Origin: a bacterium C-53
GTDB taxonomy: Bacteria; Bacillota; Clostridia; Lachnospirales; Lachnospiraceae
Direction of reading: 5' to 3'
DNA: 44,904 nt
Assembly: GCA_003612525.1 (NCBI GenBank)
Contig: RAZD01000029.1
Location: 1 to 44,904 of the forward strand
Part shown: positions 15,976 through 23,449 of the stretch, piece after piece
How positions within the stretch are numbered: the first letter of the stretch is position 1
How the letters are laid out: each line of letters starts with the position of its first letter
Made by a program: the position numbers and the translations under genes
The notes under the pieces: generated by a model
What the model saw: the letters and a program-made list of their open reading frames with translations, nothing else
Told to the model about the DNA's origin: nothing
The model's database searches: none

Positions 15976-16734
15976 ATGAATTTACTAGAAATAAAAAATT
16001 TAAAGAAATCATACGGCGGTCTGACAGTGATTGAGGATATTTCCCTCTCTGTGGCGGAAGGTGAAGTCGTATCGATCATAGGGCCATCCGGTTCAGGAAA
16101 ATCCACGCTGCTGCGCTGTGCGACGATGCTTGAAAAGATGAACGGCGGAGAACTGACATATCTTTCAGAGAAAGCGGCCTGGAACGGCAGTGACGGAAAG
16201 TGCGTCTATGCACCGTCAAAGGATTTAAAGAGAATACATGGTTATTATGGGCTTGTATTTCAGAATTTTAATTTATTTCCGCATTTTTCGGTTCTGAAAA
16301 ATGTGATGGACGCGCCTGTGAGTGTGCAGGGAATTCCAAAAGCAGAGGCGGAGAAGACCGCGAGACAGCTTCTGGCGCGTCTTGGCCTTGCGGATAAGGC
16401 GGATGCATATCCATGCCAGCTCTCCGGCGGACAGCAGCAGAGGGTATCTATAGCAAGGGCGCTTGCGCTGAATCCGAAAATTCTGTTTTTTGACGAGCCG
16501 ACTTCGGCGCTTGACCCTGAGCTTACCGTAGAAGTGCTGAAGGTTATAAGAAGCCTTGCCGAGCAGAAGATGACAATGATAATTGTGACGCACGAGATGC
16601 AGTTTGCAAAAGAATTATCGGATCGTATTATTTTTATGGAAGAGGGAAGAATTCAGGCGCAGGGTACTCCGGACGAGCTGTTTTCGACAGAAAATGCGAG
16701 GGTGCGTGAATTTATCGGTAAGCTGACGAATTAG
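15976..16734 (+). CDS. polar amino acid ABC transporter ATP-binding protein
   Basis: A 252-residue GlnQ/TcyN-type ATPase. Walker A is GPSGSGKST, the signature is LSGGQQQRVSIARA, Walker B is ILFFDEPTSALDP and the switch is VTHEM. I chose ATG 15976 (MNLLEIKNLKKSYGG), with TGGAGG five bases upstream, over the GTG at 15964. A segment between Walker A and the Q loop (about 58-80, KMNGGELTYLSEKAAWNGSD) is slightly longer than usual. It starts 20 bp after the permease and completes the transporter. No terminator is obvious before the purC promoter. Confidence 0.95.
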   Translation: MNLLEIKNLKKSYGGLTVIEDISLSVAEGEVVSIIGPSGSGKSTLLRCATMLEKMNGGELTYLSEKAAWNGSDGKCVYAPSKDLKRIHGYYGLVFQNFNLFPHFSVLKNVMDAPVSVQGIPKAEAEKTARQLLARLGLADKADAYPCQLSGGQQQRVSIARALALNPKILFFDEPTSALDPELTVEVLKVIRSLAEQKMTMIIVTHEMQFAKELSDRIIFMEEGRIQAQGTPDELFSTENARVREFIGKLTN

Positions 16735-16754
16735 CAGGAATTTGTGTTCCCGTA

Positions 16755-16783
16755 TTGCGAAAATCCCCCGGGTGGTATATAAT
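16755..16783 (+). promoter_or_regulatory. candidate purC promoter
   Basis: TTGCGA (16755-16760) and a perfect TATAAT (16778-16783) are 17 bp apart, followed by a small hairpin (CAGATT/AATCTG near 16797-16812) in the leader. No purine riboswitch signature was seen in the roughly 70-base leader. Confidence 0.7.
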
Positions 16784-16855
16784 TTACGCGGACAAGCAGA
16801 TTCCATAATCTGCCGTAGTGGAAATGACAGAGAAAGAAAGGTCAGGTAAAATTCT

Positions 16856-17560
16856 ATGGAAAAGAAAGAGCTCCTCTATGAAGGGAAAGCAAAAAAGGTG
16901 TTTAAGACGGAGGACCCTGATGTATTAATTGTAGATTACAAAGATGATGCGACTGCATTTAACGGCATCAAAAAGGGAACTATTGTAGGAAAGGGCGTTG
17001 TCAATAACAGAATGACAAACCATGTGTTCAGGCTTCTGGAGAAAGAAGGTGTGCCCACACACTTTGTTGAAGAGCTGAGTGACAGAGAGACGGCAGTTAA
17101 GAAAGTGGAGATTGTTCCGCTTGAGGTAATCATCCGTAATGTTGCAGCCGGAAGTTTTTCCAAGAGACTCGGTGTTGAGGAAGGCGTGGAGTTTAAAGAG
17201 CCTACCATAGAATTCAGCTATAAAAATGATGAACTTGGCGACCCGCTGATTAACAGCTATTTTGCAGTGGCGCTTTCACTGGCAACATGGGAAGAGATTG
17301 AGACGATTAAAAAGTATGCGTTTAAGGTAAATGAAGTGTTAAAGGCATATTTTCTTCAGGCGGATATCCGGCTGATTGATTTTAAAATTGAATTTGGACG
17401 TTATAAAGGACAGATTATACTGGCGGATGAGACATCACCCGATACCTGCAGACTGTGGGATGTCCACACAAATGAAAAACTGGATAAGGACCGTTTCAGA
17501 AGAGATTTGGGGAACGTGGAAGAAGCATACAATGAAGTATTCAAAAGGCTGGGCTTGTAA
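16856..17560 (+). CDS. purC: phosphoribosylaminoimidazole-succinocarboxamide synthase
   Basis: A 234-residue SAICAR synthetase, which joins aspartate to CAIR with ATP in de novo purine synthesis. The N-terminal [10 protein letters not shown], the [14 protein letters not shown] segment, [15 protein letters not shown] (the IVRN signature region) and the [13 protein letters not shown] motif are all present, and the length is normal for the bacterial monodomain form. The ribosome site is AGAAAGGTC. Here it stands with purB and purA rather than in a purEKCSQLFMNHD operon, so regulation may differ from the main pathway. Confidence 0.97.
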   Translation: MEKKELLYEGKAKKVFKTEDPDVLIVDYKDDATAFNGIKKGTIVGKGVVNNRMTNHVFRLLEKEGVPTHFVEELSDRETAVKKVEIVPLEVIIRNVAAGSFSKRLGVEEGVEFKEPTIEFSYKNDELGDPLINSYFAVALSLATWEEIETIKKYAFKVNEVLKAYFLQADIRLIDFKIEFGRYKGQIILADETSPDTCRLWDVHTNEKLDKDRFRRDLGNVEEAYNEVFKRLGL

Positions 17561-17623
17561 GAGTTCCAGCAGAAGACATGAAATGTAATGTGGAACAACA
17601 GAAAGGTACGGGGATAACACAGT

Positions 17624-19057
17624 ATGGGAACAGATCGTTATCAAAGTCCGTTGTCGGAGAGGTATGCGAGCAGGGAAATGCAGTATATCTTTTCACCGGA
17701 TATGAAGTTCCGCACGTGGAGGCGTCTGTGGATTGCACTTGCGGAAACGGAAAAAGAACTGGGATTGAATATCACGGATGAACAGATTGCCGAGCTTCGG
17801 GCGCATAAGGACGATATCAATTACGATGTGGCGAAGGCGAGAGAAGCGCAGGTACGTCACGATGTGATGAGTCATGTCTATGCCTACGGCGTGCAGTGTC
17901 CGAAGGCAAAGGGAATCATTCATCTTGGCGCAACTTCGTGTTATGTCGGTGACAATACGGATATTATCGTGATGAACGAGGCGCTGAAACTGGTCCGGAC
18001 GAAGCTTGTCAATGTGATTGCCGAGCTTGCGGAATTTGCGGATGAGAACAAAGACCTTCCAACGCTTGCATTTACGCATTTCCAGCCTGCCCAGCCTACG
18101 ACGGTCGGAAAAAGGGCAACGCTTTGGATGAATGAGTTTATGATGGATCTGGAAGATTTAGAGTATGTAATGTCAACTTTGAAGCTGTTAGGGTCTAAGG
18201 GGACAACGGGCACACAGGCAAGTTTCCTTGAACTTTTTGACGGAGATCAGAAGACAATTGACAAGATTGACCCGATGATTGCAAAGAAGATGGGATTTAA
18301 GGAGTGTTATCCTGTGTCCGGGCAGACATACTCAAGAAAAGTGGATACGAGAGTGTGCAATGTCCTTTCAGGAATTGCAGCTTCGGCACATAAATTTTCA
18401 AATGACATACGTTTGCTTCAGCATTTGAAAGAAGTGGAGGAGCCTTTTGAGAAGAACCAGATTGGGTCTTCTGCAATGGCGTACAAGAGAAATCCGATGC
18501 GCAGTGAGAGAATTGCTTCACTGTCGCGTTATGTTATGATTGACGCGCTGAATCCGGCGATTACTTCCGCGACACAATGGTTCGAACGAACGCTTGACGA
18601 TTCTGCGAATAAGAGGCTTTCAATTCCCGAGGCATTTCTGGCCATTGACGGAATTCTTGATCTCTGTCTCAATGTGGTGGACGGCCTTGTGGTGTATCCG
18701 AAAGTCATTGAAAAGCGTCTGAGGAGTGAGCTTCCTTTTATGGCGACCGAAAATATTATGATGGATGCAGTGAAGGCGGGAGGCGATCGTCAGGAGCTGC
18801 ATGAAAGAATACGAGAGCTGTCGATGGAGGCAGGAAAAAATGTCAAAGTAAACGGAATGGATAATAATCTGCTTGAGCTGATTGCAAGGGATGAAGCGTT
18901 TCCTATGGATTTTGAACAGCTTGAGGAAACGATGGATCCGGATAAGTATATCGGTCGCGCAGGCGTGCAGGTGAGGGCTTATCTTGAACAGGTGGTGAAA
19001 CCGGTTCTTGACAGCCATAAGGAACTGCTGGGAGTCAAGGCTGAGATTCATGTATAA
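17624..19057 (+). CDS. purB: adenylosuccinate lyase
   Basis: A 477-residue member of the fumarase/aspartase superfamily. It cleaves SAICAR to AICAR and adenylosuccinate to AMP, releasing fumarate. The signature GSSAMAYKRNPMRSE, with the mobile catalytic loop Ser, and the THFQPAQPTT motif with the catalytic His, are clear. The ribosome site is weak. Its two substrates are the products of purC (upstream) and purA (downstream), so the three genes bracket the AMP branch. Length matches the long (eukaryote-like) PurB branch found in many Clostridia. Confidence 0.97.
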   Translation: MGTDRYQSPLSERYASREMQYIFSPDMKFRTWRRLWIALAETEKELGLNITDEQIAELRAHKDDINYDVAKAREAQVRHDVMSHVYAYGVQCPKAKGIIHLGATSCYVGDNTDIIVMNEALKLVRTKLVNVIAELAEFADENKDLPTLAFTHFQPAQPTTVGKRATLWMNEFMMDLEDLEYVMSTLKLLGSKGTTGTQASFLELFDGDQKTIDKIDPMIAKKMGFKECYPVSGQTYSRKVDTRVCNVLSGIAASAHKFSNDIRLLQHLKEVEEPFEKNQIGSSAMAYKRNPMRSERIASLSRYVMIDALNPAITSATQWFERTLDDSANKRLSIPEAFLAIDGILDLCLNVVDGLVVYPKVIEKRLRSELPFMATENIMMDAVKAGGDRQELHERIRELSMEAGKNVKVNGMDNNLLELIARDEAFPMDFEQLEETMDPDKYIGRAGVQVRAYLEQVVKPVLDSHKELLGVKAEIHV

Positions 19058-19081
19058 TATACGGAAACAGGAGGAATCAAA

Positions 19082-20356
19082 ATGGTAAAAGCAATCGTAG
19101 GAGCTAACTGGGGTGATGAAGGGAAAGGAAAGATCACCGATACAATGGCGGCAGAAGCCGATATTGTAGTGCGGTTTCAGGGGGGAGCCAATGCAGGGCA
19201 TACAATCGTAAATAATTACGGTAAATTTGCACTTCACACCTGCCCGTCCGGTATCTTTTATAACCATACTACGAGCATCATCGGAAACGGTGTGGCGCTT
19301 AATATTCCGGTCTTATTTAAGGAAGTGAAGGAGATTGTGGATAAAGGTGTGCCGATGCCAAAGCTTCTGGTGTCCGACAGGGCGCAGATGGTAATGCCTT
19401 ACCATATCCTGTTTGACCAGTATGAGGAGGAACGACTTGGCGGAAAATCATTTGGGTCTACGAAGTCGGGAATTGCTCCGTTTTATTCTGATAAATATGC
19501 AAAGATTGGTATTCAGGTGAGCGAGTTATTTGATTCGAAAGCACTGAAGGAAAAATTGAAAAATATCTGTGAAGTAAAAAATGTAATTTTGATACATCTT
19601 TATAAAAAGCCGCAGCTTGAAGTGGCAGATCTGTATGAAACCTGTATGAAATATAAGGCAATGGTGGAGCCATACGTATGCGATACCGGTCTGTTCCTTC
19701 ATAATGCATTAAAAGAAGGTAAGGAAATTCTTCTGGAGGGACAGCTTGGCTCTTTGAAAGACCCTGACCACGGAATTTATCCGATGGTGACATCGTCCTC
19801 CACTTTGGCAGCATACGGATGCATCGGTGCAGGAATTCCGCCGTATGAGATCAAGCAGATTGTTACGGTTTGTAAGGCTTACTCCTCCGCCGTGGGAGCC
19901 GGAGCTTTTGTGTCGGAGATTTTCGGCGAGGAGGCTGATGAGCTTAGAAGGCGTGGCGGTGATGGCGGTGAATATGGTGCGACGACAGGGCGTCCGCGGC
20001 GTATGGGATGGTTCGACTGCGTGGCAAGCAAATACGGCTGCCGCATGCAGGGTACGACGGATGTAGCATTTTCTGTACTTGATGTACTCGGTTATCTTGA
20101 TGAAATTCCGGTATGTGTCGCTTATGAGATTGACGGAAAGCAGACAACCGATTTTCCTGTGACTTCGAAACTTTCCGGTGCAAAGCCGGTATACCAGAAA
20201 CTGCCGGGATGGAAGTGCGATATCCGTGGCATTAAGAAGTATGAAGATCTTCCTGACAACTGCCGCCGCTACATTGAGTTTGTGGAAGGGCAGATTGGAT
20301 ATCCGATCACCATGATTTCGAACGGACCGGGAAGAGATGATATTATATACAGATAA
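19082..20356 (+). CDS. purA: adenylosuccinate synthetase
   Basis: A 424-residue enzyme that makes adenylosuccinate from IMP and aspartate using GTP, the first step of the AMP branch. The GTP-binding loop GANWGDEGKGKITD (7-20) and GGANAGHTI (39-47) hold the catalytic Asp and His. The central KSGIAPFYSDK and GATTGRPRRMGWFD motifs are also present. It follows purB by 24 bp with AGGAGG as ribosome site. Its product is the second substrate of the adjacent purB enzyme. Confidence 0.97.
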   Translation: MVKAIVGANWGDEGKGKITDTMAAEADIVVRFQGGANAGHTIVNNYGKFALHTCPSGIFYNHTTSIIGNGVALNIPVLFKEVKEIVDKGVPMPKLLVSDRAQMVMPYHILFDQYEEERLGGKSFGSTKSGIAPFYSDKYAKIGIQVSELFDSKALKEKLKNICEVKNVILIHLYKKPQLEVADLYETCMKYKAMVEPYVCDTGLFLHNALKEGKEILLEGQLGSLKDPDHGIYPMVTSSSTLAAYGCIGAGIPPYEIKQIVTVCKAYSSAVGAGAFVSEIFGEEADELRRRGGDGGEYGATTGRPRRMGWFDCVASKYGCRMQGTTDVAFSVLDVLGYLDEIPVCVAYEIDGKQTTDFPVTSKLSGAKPVYQKLPGWKCDIRGIKKYEDLPDNCRRYIEFVEGQIGYPITMISNGPGRDDIIYR

Positions 20357-20369
20357 GGAAGGTTGATGC

Positions 20370-20972
20370 ATGGCTGTAACTACCGTGATTTTTGATATTG
20401 GAAACGTACTGACGGACTTCTGTTGGGAGCGCCATTATAAGAAGTTTGGCTTTTCTCCCGAAGTGTACGAAAAGGTAGCGGATGCTACGGTGAGGAGTAA
20501 AGCGTGGGGAGAATTTGACAGAGGGCTGCCGGAGGCGGAAGTTCTCAGGATGTTTATTGAAAATGATCCTTCTGTGGAGGCGGAAATCCGGCAGGTATTT
20601 GCCAATATTGCGGATACGATTCATATGTATGATACAACAATTCCGTGGATTATGGATTTGAAGTCAAAAGGCTACAGGGTTTTGATCCTGTCGAATTTGT
20701 CCAATAAGACGCTTACGGAATGTGCGGACGATATGAAATTTCTGAATTACATCGACGGGGGGATTCTCTCTTTCCGCGACGGTGTGGTGAAGCCGGAACC
20801 GGAAATTTATCAGCTCCTGATTGACCGGTATTTTCTGAAGCCGGAAGAATGTGTGTTCCTTGATGACCGCCGGGAGAATATCGAGGCGGCAAAAGCTTTT
20901 GGAATGCATGGGATTGTATTTACGACGAGAGAAGAAGCATTGAAAGAATTAAAAGCCCTCGGCATCGAATGA
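20370..20972 (+). CDS. HAD-superfamily hydrolase, YihX-like
   Basis: A 200-residue HAD subfamily IA phosphatase. Motif I is IFDIGNVLTDFCW, with nucleophile Asp9; the usual second Asp is replaced by Gly-Asn, as in the YihX/epoxide-hydrolase-N-terminal branch. Motif II is ILSNLSN, motif III the Lys of VVKPEPEIYQ, and motif IV FLDDRRENIEAA. A helical cap lies between I and II. YihX of E. coli is a glucose-1-phosphatase; the substrate here is not shown. It follows purA by 13 bp and likely shares its transcript, ending in a terminator that overlaps its last codons. Confidence 0.9.
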   Translation: MAVTTVIFDIGNVLTDFCWERHYKKFGFSPEVYEKVADATVRSKAWGEFDRGLPEAEVLRMFIENDPSVEAEIRQVFANIADTIHMYDTTIPWIMDLKSKGYRVLILSNLSNKTLTECADDMKFLNYIDGGILSFRDGVVKPEPEIYQLLIDRYFLKPEECVFLDDRRENIEAAKAFGMHGIVFTTREEALKELKALGIE

Positions 20973-20990
20973 TGCCGGGGCTTTTGTGTG
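20951..20990 (+). terminator. rho-independent terminator overlapping the HAD gene end
   Basis: AAAAGCCCTCGGCATC (20951-20966) pairs with GATGCCGGGGCTTTT (20971-20985), leaving a four-base loop GAAT and one mismatch. The 5' arm codes for the last residues of the HAD protein. It probably closes the purC-purB-purA-HAD transcript. Confidence 0.75.
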
Positions 20991-21026
20991 ACACCAGTAC
21001 ATGTTCTGACAGGAAAGGCGGGGAAT

Positions 21027-21455
21027 ATGAACGAAAAACAGGTGGTTGTTGTGGTGATTGACGGACAGGGAGGCAGGATAGGAAAACTGATTGTGGAAGA
21101 AGTGAAAAAGAAAATCCCGGAGGCGGAAGTGATTGCTGTCGGGACGAACAGTACGGCGACTGCGGCGATGCTGAAGGGTGGTGCGGACGACGGTGCGACC
21201 GGAGAGAATTCTGTAATTGTGGCGAGCCGGCGGGCGGATTTCATTATCGGACCCGTTGGCATTTTGGCAGCGGATTCGATGATCGGGGAAGTGACCGAGA
21301 AGATGGCTGCCGCCGTAGGCAGAAGTCCGGCGAAGAAGGTGTTGATTCCGGTGAACCGCTGTCAGATTGCAATTGCAGGAGTGGAAAGCAGGAGTCCGGC
21401 GCAGTTTGTGCCGGAGGCGGTTGAGGTGGTGAGGAAAGCTGTATTGAAAGAGTGA
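21027..21455 (+). CDS. DUF3842 family protein
   Basis: A 142-residue protein starting MNEKQVVVVVIDGQGGRIGKLIVEE. The beta-strand plus GQGGRIG loop looks like a nucleotide-binding Rossmann-type start, followed by IAVGTNSTATAAML and DFIIGPVGILAADSMIGEVTE. This order of motifs fits DUF3842, a family of small uncharacterised Firmicute proteins. The length is typical. I start it at ATG 21027 after AGGAAAGGCGGGG, although the frame is open slightly further up. Its function is unknown. Confidence 0.8.
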   Translation: MNEKQVVVVVIDGQGGRIGKLIVEEVKKKIPEAEVIAVGTNSTATAAMLKGGADDGATGENSVIVASRRADFIIGPVGILAADSMIGEVTEKMAAAVGRSPAKKVLIPVNRCQIAIAGVESRSPAQFVPEAVEVVRKAVLKE

Positions 21456-21491
21456 GGACAGGGCAAACATTTTTCAGACGATGAAAAGAGC

Positions 21492-21520
21492 TTGACATCA
21501 TTTTTTCCATACGTTAAGAT
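21492..21520 (+). promoter_or_regulatory. promoter of the ECF/kinase operon
   Basis: TTGACA (21492-21497) and TAAGAT (21515-21520) are 17 bp apart. This is one of the strongest promoter matches in the window and implies a leader of roughly 215 bases before the ECF S component gene. Confidence 0.8.
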
Positions 21521-21662
21521 ATAGGAGTATCGTTCATGAAGGGCGAATTAGGGCAGAAGCCCAGTTTCTGTTGTTATACAATAGTAGTTCAATGCGATTT
21601 ATTTTGGAAGATATCAGGAAGATATCTGTATTCAGGAAGAATACGGACATCTTCCTGTTTTT
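21521..21662 (+). promoter_or_regulatory. attenuator-like RNA leader of the ECF/kinase operon
   Basis: The leader contains a GGGC-agaa-GCCC hairpin (21551-21562) and two tandem hairpins: AGATATC/GATATCT (21609-21627) and GTATTC/GAATAC (21628-21644). CAGGAAGA occurs identically in both (21615-21622, 21633-21640). The downstream TCTTCCTG (21650-21657), followed by TTTTT, can pair with either copy to form a terminator, so the tandem hairpins and the terminator are mutually exclusive. I could not match the upstream part to a riboswitch class I know (preQ1, FMN, TPP, THF, ZTP, purine were considered). Confidence 0.65.
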
Positions 21663-21744
21663 GATTTCAAGAACATTGGAGTTTGCGTCGGCACGGCATC
21701 CGCGGACTCTTAACTGTAGAAGCCGTGTAGAAAAGAGGGAAAAG

Positions 21745-22326
21745 ATGAATCAGACAATGAAAGTAAATGCAGTTGAAAACACAGCAGGCAGGGCGAAGAG
21801 CAGAAGTGTGCAGAAGCTGGCGTCAGCGGGAATCTGTCTGGCAATCAGCCTTGTGCTTCCCTTTATCACAGGACAAATACCGGAGATTGGAAGTATGCTG
21901 TCGCCGATGCATATTCCGGTGCTGCTTTGCGGATTTATTTGCGGATGGCAGTATGGGTTTGCTGTTGGCGCGGTCGCGCCGATTCTTCGTTATCTTCTGT
22001 TTGGGATGCCGCCTATATTCCCGACAGGCATTGCTATGGCATTTGAACTGGCGGCATATGGCGCATGCGCGGGTATCCTGTATCAGAAGATGTCCAAAAA
22101 AGTGTCCAGTGTATATGTTTCCCTGATTGGCGCTATGCTGATTGGAAGAATGGTGTGGGGCGTGGCGCGCTTTCTGATGGCGCTTTTGTTCGGAGTGGAA
22201 TTTTCCTTTGCGGCCTTTTTAGGCGGTGCATTTCTCACAGCGGTTCCCGGAATGATCTGTCATATCGCACTGATACCTGTGCTTGTGATCGGACTCAGAA
22301 AGGCAGGATGCTGTTATAATGAGTGA
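21745..22326 (+). CDS. ECF transporter substrate-specific (S) component
   Basis: A 193-residue membrane protein with a 35-residue hydrophilic N-terminus and about six TM helices. The first TM region ends near SMLSPMHIPVLLCGFICGW, a segment typical of ECF S components (vitamin and nucleobase uptake), and AFELAAYGACAGILY is also characteristic. I start it at ATG 21745, after AGAGGG; the frame is open 58 codons further up, across the attenuator. It captures a small molecule and works with the shared EcfAA'T module encoded elsewhere. The overlap of 8 bp with the kinase gene suggests that the imported compound is phosphorylated on entry. Substrate not identified. Confidence 0.85.
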   Translation: MNQTMKVNAVENTAGRAKSRSVQKLASAGICLAISLVLPFITGQIPEIGSMLSPMHIPVLLCGFICGWQYGFAVGAVAPILRYLLFGMPPIFPTGIAMAFELAAYGACAGILYQKMSKKVSSVYVSLIGAMLIGRMVWGVARFLMALLFGVEFSFAAFLGGAFLTAVPGMICHIALIPVLVIGLRKAGCCYNE

Positions 22327-23377
22327 GACTAAAGTGATTGTAATGGAACATGCAGCGCGTTATCCGTCCATGCAGCCTCAGGACGTGGTAAAGCTCTTGT
22401 ACCAGAATGAATTTGGCGCAGGTCATTTTGTGACAGACAGAGATAAGAGCAGGAATAGGATAATCGATGAGTATGAGGCGGCCGGCCATGACAGAGATCT
22501 TCCTCTTTTTGAGAGAATCGGCAATGAGTATGTCCGGTGTCATATCGACAGCAGATATATGAGGGAGGAGGACATAACCTGTCTGAACAGAGCATTTTTG
22601 CTGTCTGCGCACAGAACAAGCGGCAATATGGCCTCTTTTCAAAAGAAGCTCTCGGTTCTGTATACGCTGGCAGAGGAGGGTGTTTTCTGCTTTGGGCGAA
22701 AAGACCTTGAAAGTTACCTTCTACCGTATGAAAGCGATGGATTTCCGGCGGTTTCACACAGCAGTACATATAGAGAGGCCTATCACCCGTCCTATCGTGT
22801 GATTGGAGAGAGGCTGTGCCGGCTGTTTCCGCTGATATCGGAGATCGAACGGCTTCAAAAGAACAAGCGGCGTGTGACAGTGGCAATCGACGGCCGGTGC
22901 ACTGCCGGGAAAACGAGTGCGGCGGGAGATATTGCAGAGATGTTTCAGGGGGAGGTCATCCATATGGATGACTTTTTCCTGCCTCCGGGACTTCGGACGA
23001 AAGAGCGGTATGAACAGGCAGGCGGCAATGTGCATTATGAACGTTTTCAGAAAGAGGTTTTGGACCAGCTTGCGTCCGGAAAAGAATTTTCGTACAGGGT
23101 ATTCAGCTGCCGGAAGATGGATTATGATGAATCGAAGACCATAAGAGGGGACGGGCTGGTAATCGTGGAAGGTGCGTACAGCAATCATCCTGTGTTTGGG
23201 AATCCATATGATTTAACTGTCTTTTTTGATGTGGAGGAGGAAGAGCAGAAGCACAGAATTATACAGCGCGACGGAAAAGAACATTACTTTGACTTTGAGA
23301 AAAAGTGGATTCCTTTGGAAGAAAAGTATATAAATAGCGCTCATATATGTGAAAAATGTAGAATCGTTGTTCGATAG
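22319..23377 (+). CDS. uridine-kinase-like P-loop kinase with extra N-terminal domain
   Basis: A 352-residue protein. The C-terminal half (from about residue 184) is a P-loop kinase of the uridine-kinase/phosphoribulokinase group: TVAIDGRCTAGKTSAA is Walker A, VIHMDDFFLPP is the DDF motif, GLVIVEGAYSNH the Walker B region, and the R-rich lid IIQRDGKEH follows. The N-terminal 180 residues (HAARYPSMQPQDVVKLLYQNEFGAGHF) form a separate helical domain that I do not recognise. Phosphate is transferred from ATP to a small substrate, perhaps the compound imported by the overlapping ECF S component. Annotation as uridine kinase would rest on the C-terminal fold only. Confidence 0.8.
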   Translation: MSETKVIVMEHAARYPSMQPQDVVKLLYQNEFGAGHFVTDRDKSRNRIIDEYEAAGHDRDLPLFERIGNEYVRCHIDSRYMREEDITCLNRAFLLSAHRTSGNMASFQKKLSVLYTLAEEGVFCFGRKDLESYLLPYESDGFPAVSHSSTYREAYHPSYRVIGERLCRLFPLISEIERLQKNKRRVTVAIDGRCTAGKTSAAGDIAEMFQGEVIHMDDFFLPPGLRTKERYEQAGGNVHYERFQKEVLDQLASGKEFSYRVFSCRKMDYDESKTIRGDGLVIVEGAYSNHPVFGNPYDLTVFFDVEEEEQKHRIIQRDGKEHYFDFEKKWIPLEEKYINSAHICEKCRIVVR

Positions 23378-23388
23378 ATAAAAAATAA

Positions 23389-23417
23389 TTGTGCAGATTT
23401 ATGGGAAATAGTATAAT
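23389..23417 (+). promoter_or_regulatory. promoter of the hydrogenase/chemoreceptor operon
   Basis: TTGTGC (23389-23394) and a perfect TATAAT (23412-23417) are 17 bp apart, about 30 bases before the GGGAGG ribosome site of the following gene. Confidence 0.75.
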
Positions 23418-23449
23418 AGAACGGAAGAATGTTTTATGGGAGGCTGAAG

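Noticed and set aside
21521-21662. preQ1, FMN, TPP, THF or purine riboswitch before the ECF operon
   Set aside because: None of the conserved core sequences that I know for these classes is present; only the expression platform is clear.
21571-21744. 58-codon N-terminal extension of the ECF S component
   Set aside because: It crosses the attenuator hairpins and the T-run; ATG 21745 has its own ribosome site.
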